Source: Cunninghamia lanceolata
Lineage: Eukaryota > Streptophyta > Pinopsida > Cupressales > Cupressaceae
Reading direction: 5' to 3'
Assembly: GCA_027924645.1 (NCBI GenBank)
Contig: BSBN01000140.1
Location: forward strand, 10,360,501 to 10,424,500
Length of the DNA stretch: 64,000 bases
The notes under the pieces are model-generated. The model was not told the origin of the DNA and did not search any database. It saw only the letters and a list, made by a program, of their open reading frames with translations. Each line of letters starts with the position of its first letter. Within the stretch, counting starts at the first letter, position 1. Below are positions 57,906 to 64,000 of the stretch, in pieces. The position numbers and the translations under genes were made by a program.

Positions 57906-58753
57906 CCCAAGGATGCATGCTGACCTATGTGAAGAGTTAAGATTCATGATCAAATAGTGGATAGTAATGGTCCAACTAATAGGAGTGGGAAAATCCTCTA
58001 CACTTCTAACTTTACAAAATCATGGAGGGTGATCCAAGAGATCTAAATATGACAACTAAAGAGAAATTCAAAAGAACACATTAGGTCTTAGCAAGACATA
58101 ACAAGTGTATATGAAAACTCTAAAAATATTTTTCTTGAACTCTTAGATATACTAGCTTATTAAGGAGTAGACCTATAGACCTCTAATACATATAAAAAGA
58201 CTAGAATATGTAGTTAAATTCATGGTGATCAAAATTATGGTTCAAAATTTTTAGAAATTGTACCCAAAATATCAATCCTAAGGTGCATGCCAGCCTAGGT
58301 CAATGAGGAAAAATCATAATTAGAACCATTGACTACTTCTACAACATGACCTAAATTCCTTAAGAAATAATGGAACCCCTTGATTGTTATTATTCTATTT
58401 TATAGACATTTTGAGTTCAATCTTGATTGCCCTATCTTCATGGTGCTCATGATTATGGTTATGAATGATTCAATTCGTGAATCCATGAGCATCATGTAGT
58501 CTTGTTTCTCTACTTAATTTTTCTTATAGATGTTATCAACTACTCTAGTGTTTTATTATCCTTTTCAACAAATATAGCAATATCACTCATCAAGTTTTCT
58601 ATGAGGGCCTCAATCCTTTCATTTTTAATAGAAATGGATTGCTAGAGATTAATAATCTCTTGAGCTACTTATCTTATTTGTGTGAAGGTTTCCATAGGAT
58701 TGCCTAATTATTCTTTTAGAGATAGAATTATTGATTCCTTGTAAACTAGAAGA
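57906..58753 (-). other. Probable decayed gag side of element I
   Basis: By position this should hold the gag of element I, but no zinc knuckle or UBN2-type block is readable. Stops are frequent in all frames. Confidence 0.35.
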
Positions 58754-59466
58754 TGTTAGGATTAAGGGGCCATCCACCTTGTAAATCCTATGTAATTAAA
58801 TACTACTAATATTGTTTGTAAATTACCCATAAGTGATGAAAAGTTTCACTAGCATCAATATTGTTTCAGCTGTATGTTTATATCTTGTCTCCAATGCTAA
58901 TTCATCTACGATGTTGGGTCGTAGGGGGGTTTCCCCCCAGTGAGGGGTCTGGGGGGATCATCCCCTGGTGGGGGATTTGAGGGCTGTGTGCCCCAGTGGG
59001 GGTTCAGGGGCAGTGCCCCTGAAACCTCATTTTATTTATATTTTATCATTGTAAATTTGGATCGTTTGTCATTAGGTCACATATCTGATTGTCGATATTA
59101 TGTTAGATTTATTGCCCTAGAATGAAACCCCCTTTAATAAAGATATTTGTACTACATTTTTAGCAGAATTGAGAGGAATTGGCACTGTTGGATTGAAGAC
59201 TAGAGAAAGAAAGGAAGTGCATGTATTGTAATCTCATATTTGAAGATAATACAACTTGGAGCCTCTTTTGTTGGTGGAGTTTTTTTACCTGAAAGGGTTT
59301 TCTCCACATTACATACTATGTTATGTGTTCAGTTCTTAATGCATGTTATTTCTATATAGTGGTTTTTATTTCTGTTGTAATCTCCATTGATTCTACATTG
59401 TTTGGATGACATAACTAAGGTTTGAATCATATTTCTATTGTGTGGTTTGCACCTTTGTTTCTAACA
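58754..59466 (+). repeat. 5' LTR of element H
   Basis: TGTTAGGATTAAGG to TTTCTAACA. It has GGGTTTTCTCCACATTACATAC near 59296-59320, a typical R/U5 word. The next bases, TTTAATATCACATTCTAG, are a decayed TTGGTATCAGAGTCTAG-type primer site. A G/C-rich hairpin block lies inside (58921-59020). Confidence 0.7.
58921..59020. repeat. Tandem G/C-rich hairpin units in the H LTR
   Basis: About four units of 19-28 bases, each starting GTGGGGG/GTAGGGG and ending in a C-run. Perfect stems include GGGGGG-TTT-CCCCCC (58924-58938) and GGGGC-AGT-GCCCC (59007-59019). It stands out sharply from the AT-rich surroundings. Confidence 0.8.
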
Positions 59467-59572
59467 TTTAATATCACATTCTAGCTAGTTTTGATTCTCA
59501 GGTGGTAGTGTAAAGGTTTTTTAGCTGCAATGGGAGATTTAGTTGTTGTTTGTTTGCAGATCTTGTGTAGAT

Positions 59573-61960
59573 ATGATGGCTTCATCTATTGTTGCTTCTA
59601 ACTCTTAGTTGGACATTGAAAATTTCAGTGGCATGGAGTATGAATTATGGATGCTAAAAAAAGAGGATTTTCTAGAAGAATCTAGTGGTTGGTTATTATG
59701 AATGAGAAGAAACCTAATGATGTTGCTCCTAATGAGTGGAAAATATTGGATAAAAAGGCACAAGGTACAATCTGACTGTGTCTTACAGATTTTGTTCTAT
59801 GAATGTTATGAGTGAGAATTCTGTACATAGGTTGTGGCCCAGCATCCGAGTGAGATCTACGAAGCCAAGAGTATGGTTAATAAGATTTATTTAAAGTGTA
59901 TGGTATTATCCATGAAAATGAAAGAGGGTGAATTGGTTGCAGTGCATGTGGATTCATTTTATTTGTTATTGAGTCAACTAGCATCTAAAGATGTTGAGGT
60001 GAATGAAGAAGATAAATGTAGATTGCTTCTCTATTCTTTGCTTGAGTCATGGGAGAATGTTATTTTAGCTAGTAGTTCTAACCTCACAGATCCAAAGTCA
60101 GATGCTCTTGTTTTAGTTCTGATGTCACATGAATTGAGGAAGAAAAGTTCAGATAGTTTAGGGGATGCTCTCAGTGTCAGGGCAAGATCTATGGAAAGAG
60201 GACCAAAAGGAGAATTGAAGGGGTCTAAATACAAGTCTAAGGGCCATTATAAGACTCTTGGAATGAAGAACATATTCAAGTGTTGAAACTGTAGAAAGAC
60301 AGGACATTTGAAAAAGGAATGTAGAAACCTGAAGAAACAATGGGATTGCACGACTGATAAGTATTCAAATGTAGGTGATGAACTTTTACTTTTTGCATGT
60401 AATGTTGTTTCTCATGATTATTGGTTGGTTGAATCAGGATGCTCGTACCACTTGACTCCGGATAAAGAATGGTTTTCCCACATATGAAGAGTATGATGGA
60501 GGAAATGTGTACCTCGAGGACAACTCTACATATCCTATTATTGGATGAGGCAAGATTGGTGAGAGGAAACTTAGTGGTAGTGAAGTGGAAAAGATTGGGA
60601 ACTTTGTTTAAGCTAGAAGCCACTACTATTTGTAATGCCTCTTATGCATTCGAGGCTAATACTAAAAATACATGCATAATGTGGCACCATAGATTGGGCC
60701 ACATAAGTCAGTCTAGTTTAAACACTATTTTGAATAAAAATTTGTTAGTCAATTTATCCTATTCTGATGAGAGTTTCAAATTCTGTGACTATTGTGTGTT
60801 TGGAAAATAGAATAGATCTCCATTTCCTTCAGGAAGTAATAAATCTAATGATAAATTGGAACTTGTTCTTTCAAATGTTTTTAGTCTAGCAGATGTTGAA
60901 TCAGTTGGAAAATCTAGATATTTTGTTTCCTTCACTGATGATGTCTCAATGTTTACCTGAATTTAATTTACGCGTCACAAATTTGAAGTTTTCACTATTT
61001 TTAAGGAATTTAAAGCTTTAGTTGAAAAGAAATCAAATTATAAGATAAAGGTTTTGAGATCTGAAAATGGAGGGGAATAATGTTGTAAGGAATTTTATGA
61101 ATTTTGTAAGCACGCATGTATTGTTACATAGAAAACTACTCTGTATACTCCACAATAGAATGACAGAAAGGATGAATTGAACAATAATAGAAAGAGCTAG
61201 AATTATGTTGAGTAAATCACAATATGGGCGGAAGTTGTGTGTACTAAAAACTACTTGATTAACAAATCTCCATGTAAGGATCTTGTTTCAACTCCTTATA
61301 AAATATGGACATGTAAGAAACTTTCTATTTCACATTTAAGGGTATTTGGCTATGAGGCTTATGTTCATGTGCCTAAAGAAAAATGTACTAATTTGGATCC
61401 AAAAGTTGAAAAGTGTATCTTCAATTAGATATGGTGATAATGTAAATTGTTATAAGCTTTGGAATCCACTAACCCAAATGATTATCTATTCTAGAGATGG
61501 TATTTTGGTGAAACTTAGTGTTATTTCAGAACCTAAACAATCAAAAAGAAGAAGAAAATGTGAAGAGAGTGCACTTTGAACTAGAGCATGAGGATGCACC
61601 TTGGGAAGAAAAAAATGATGGATTGGGGGGTGAAGAAATAGAAGAAGACTCTAGTGAAAGTTTTGATGAGGAAGTATATGTTGTAACAGAAGAAGTTGGT
61701 GCAGATGAGCATGCAGAAAAACCTGAAGAGTCTCTTACTCCACCTTTGAAAAGATCAACAAGACAATGGAACGTAGTTGACAAGTGTAGCCCACCAAATT
61801 TTCATTATGTATTTGCTTTATTGAGTACTGATGATGAGCCTATATCCTACATGGAAGCTATTCATGTAGATGATAGTGAGTCTTGGAAGTTAGTCATGTA
61901 GGAGGAGATGATGGCTTTAGACTCTTGCAACACCTGGGATCTTGTTCGTGGTGAGGAATG
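59573..61960 (+). pseudogene. Copia gag-pol remnant of element H
   Basis: The plus-strand polyprotein starts at the ATG pair near 59573 (MASSIVASNS) and is broken by stops and frameshifts. Order: UBN2-like gag (59834-60286, with RLLLYSLLESWENV); CCHC knuckle C-stop-N-C-RKTGHLKKEC (60281-60322, a TGA where W or F is usual); protease WLVESGCSYHL (about 60423-60455, D of D-S-G replaced by E); GAG-pre-integrase with MWHHRLGHIS (60680-60712) and CDYCVFGK; integrase remnants at 60840-61420, including FVSFTDDVS and RSENGGE; conserved ISHLRVFGYEAYVHVPKEK (61327-61383); acidic linker (61560-61760); and the start of RT with SYMEAIHVDDSESWKLVM. It ends near DSCNTWDLV, before the catalytic RT core. Confidence 0.87.
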
Positions 61961-64000
61961 TTTACACCATTTCAAAATTTTGATGCATATCAAATTTGTG
62001 GTGATTTTACGCAACATATCAGATGTTTGGTATCATTGAGATTCAAAACAAGTAGCCTATTCTAGTTTTAATGTGACAGCATTCTAAGTCAGGGCATGAA
62101 CATTTTGATTTCATAGCATCACCGAATATAAATGAAGACTTGCAACTCTTGAAGATAAATGATAGATGTAAATAGAGAGGTATTGCTCAGAAGGTGTTAG
62201 CATAGACAAGAAACAAGGAACTAAATAATGAAAGGAAAAGGAGTGATTAAATATCAAAATGATAGGGCTTGAGCTAAGATAAGAGCGGCATGCTAAAGAG
62301 GATTAGCTTACAATGGAAATAGTACAGATTTCAACAATCATGGTGCCATTCACCATAGCCACCAATAAAAGGTTCACGGTCACCTCTCACATATAGGCAT
62401 TTCAAATGGGATGCAAATGGTTTAAATATTGGCAAATCATAAATTCAAAGTCTCAAACTACAAATAAGAGTGCATAGCCATATAAGCATGTGCTATGGTC
62501 TGAGGAGGACTATGCTCTATCATAGAATCCCCAGACTAAGCATGATAATAAAAGGCATAAATCGTTAAAAGAGGTGCAATCTGACATAGCACAGTCCAAA
62601 TGAAAGTTTAGGTGCAATAATTAAAATTGATGTGGCCAATAATATGAAACATAGCCATACAAATTTTGGAGTCTTTAGTCATCCAAGAATAGTGCAACAT
62701 CAAGTAAAGGATGATGGTCATGGTTTAGAAACCTTGACGGCCTCTGTCAAAGGGAATGGAGCTACATGTGAAAGGTGAAAGCACAATCTTTTCGGGGCTT
62801 AGTCAATTTAAAAGCCTCAGCTTAGATACATGGGTTATGAGTCAAATCATAGCACCAAAGAGGTCAAGTATTAATAAATATGGTGCAGTGTGAATGATAA
62901 GGCACATCCTTGAGTGAATGGTTCACCATCTAAAGGCTCATGAATAAGAATATGACACGGCTTACTTCAAGTTTTGGCACTACCTTAGCATATAATGGTA
63001 CTGTGGTAATGAAAAGGCATAGGCTATGAGTCTTAGAAGCTCCTCTCGGATGCATGCTGCCATTTTCTAATAGAGGCCATATCAAGATAAAAGCATAGCC
63101 ATATTCTACAATAGCGTGACTTCTCACTCTAACTCAACCAGTCATGATGGGCTCATCCTATAGAGCTTAAGTGTGATCGGCCTTAAACATCAAGTCTAGG
63201 CGCAACCATTTAAAGAGTGTATCCCCTCAAACTCAGACGCAGGTCATAATTGAAGGCATGCCGATCAATACATAGCTTTGAAGACTTGGTGAATTTCACT
63301 TGTTGAGTTTCATTGAAACCCATTAATAGCTGAGCACCGATTTCCAAAGGAGAATATATCATTTTTATAGTGTCTTGCATTCTCGTAGGAGCCGATTTAC
63401 ATTGGCAATGATTTCATTTTGAAGTGTATTTCATTGGCAACAATTTCTAAAGAAGTCCACCTAGTGTTCAAGTATCATTATTCAACAAAGACCAGCACGA
63501 CGTGAAGATTCAAATGAAGCATTAGAACATCAAGATTACATCCATAAAAGAATATAGTCACAGATAGAAATGTGGTGTAGATTTTAGAATATTAGTATAA
63601 GAAGGGGTGCAACCTTGAAGTTTCAAAGCACAAAGATGCAATATTAAAAGGAAATACAGCTAATCTCATATACATGTGGCACAGAGAGTCTCCAAGTTGA
63701 AAGTTGTGCAGCCATTTCATTGAAGGAAAAAGTAGATAAAGGAGGATCAACCTCTAAATAATGAAAGACAATCCATTTCTAGCAGTGATGCTATGCTTTC
63801 AATTTCAACATAGGCCAGTGATCATGGCATAAGCATAAGAGGAGATATGGTGGCCAGTCATATATAGAATAGGGTGTAGCCATAGAGCAATGCTGCATAG
63901 TAAAGTGTTAGGGTTTCAAAATATGCTGCATAGCCACCATTAGATCATATTCAAATAAATGGTTTCGACAAGGAGAGAAAGGAGCAAGTGGAGGCTGCCA
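61961..64000. other. Unassigned repetitive-looking sequence
   Basis: No coding sequence, LTR pair or RNA gene was recognised. The word CATAGCCA or close variants recurs about every 200-500 bases (near 62355, 62474, 62648, 63098 and 63913). This hints at an old dispersed or tandem-derived element. The junction with H near 61960 shows no TG/CA end. Confidence 0.4.

Larger units (their letters stand above)
43985..58753 (-). mobile_element. Truncated Copia element I hosting D and E
   Basis: A minus-strand Copia fragment. In plus coordinates it has a 3' LTR (43985-44434), polypurine tract, 3' tail, GAG-pre-integrase remnant (45396-45586), then insertion D (45587-57554), then a protease remnant (57560-57905) and probable gag remains to 58753. 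Removing D and one GCATG joins protease to GAG-pre-integrase in the right order and orientation. Integrase core and RT are missing. No 5' LTR was found: it may be lost where element H begins at 58754. Confidence 0.65.
58754..61960 (+). mobile_element. 3'-truncated Copia element H
   Basis: A plus-strand element with a 5' LTR (58754-59466), a degenerate primer site, and gag through the first residues of RT. It breaks off at about 61960. There is no 3' LTR in the window, so no target duplication can be checked. The UBN2-type gag, CCHC knuckle, ESGC-type protease, GAG-pre-integrase and integrase in this order define Copia. Confidence 0.8.

Noticed and set aside
60031..60623. Minus-strand frames opposite gag and protease of H
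   Set aside because: Shadows of the plus-strand Copia frame, which carries the recognisable motifs.

Overview
This window looks like repeat-rich nuclear DNA from a large plant genome. It is AT-rich and I found no convincing host gene, rRNA, tRNA or organellar insert. The content is almost entirely LTR retrotransposons of plant Ty1/Copia and Ty3/Gypsy type, nested in one another in both orientations. A gymnosperm such as a conifer would fit the density of old, decayed, nested elements, but that is inference; nothing here names a species.

Layout. 1-271 and 9843-10213 are the two halves of a small MITE-like inverted-repeat element, split by Gypsy element A (272-9837, minus strand, 5-bp target duplication GGTGC). 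10214-11977 is unassigned AT-rich DNA. 11978-18629 holds Copia remains: a 364-bp LTR, a minus-strand gag-pol remnant with a readable reverse transcriptase (13250-16710), its primer site and LTR end, and a head-to-head inverted LTR end. 18630-41282 is a large minus-strand Copia element C with about 1.9-kb LTRs, a decayed gag and no visible pol. Its left LTR carries an antisense solo LTR F (19896-21832). Its right LTR carries the young Gypsy element B (30334-40598, plus strand, target duplication CAAAT). 42768-43127 is another LTR of the 11978 family. From 43985 to 58753 lies a broken minus-strand Copia element I. It contains D (45587-57554, target duplication GCATG), a Copia-type element with no detectable coding capacity, and D contains Gypsy element E (48232-54909, target duplication AATGG). 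58754 to about 61960 is a 5' part of a plus-strand Copia element H (LTR, gag, protease, integrase, start of RT). The last 2 kb is unassigned.

A and B belong to one Gypsy family in opposite orientations. They share LTR sequence type, polypurine tract, primer-site sequence, a leader section, a roughly 1,030 to 1,090-codon gag-like reading frame with a zinc-knuckle-like motif and a G-patch-like motif, and a long 3' non-coding region. Neither encodes a visible protease, reverse transcriptase or integrase, so they look non-autonomous and would need enzymes from another element. Each gag frame is broken by different nonsense codons.

The most unusual signal is a set of three similar hairpins just downstream of the gag frame in both A and B. 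All have two stems separated by a one-sided AAAA bulge and closed by a GCAAA or GUAAA loop. Paired substitutions and wobble changes keep the stems, which points to selection on RNA structure. Other notable structures are arrays of AT-rich palindromes in the A/B LTRs, a repeat block of about 27-nt units that replaces part of the leader in B, and a tandem set of G/C-rich hairpins in the H LTR.
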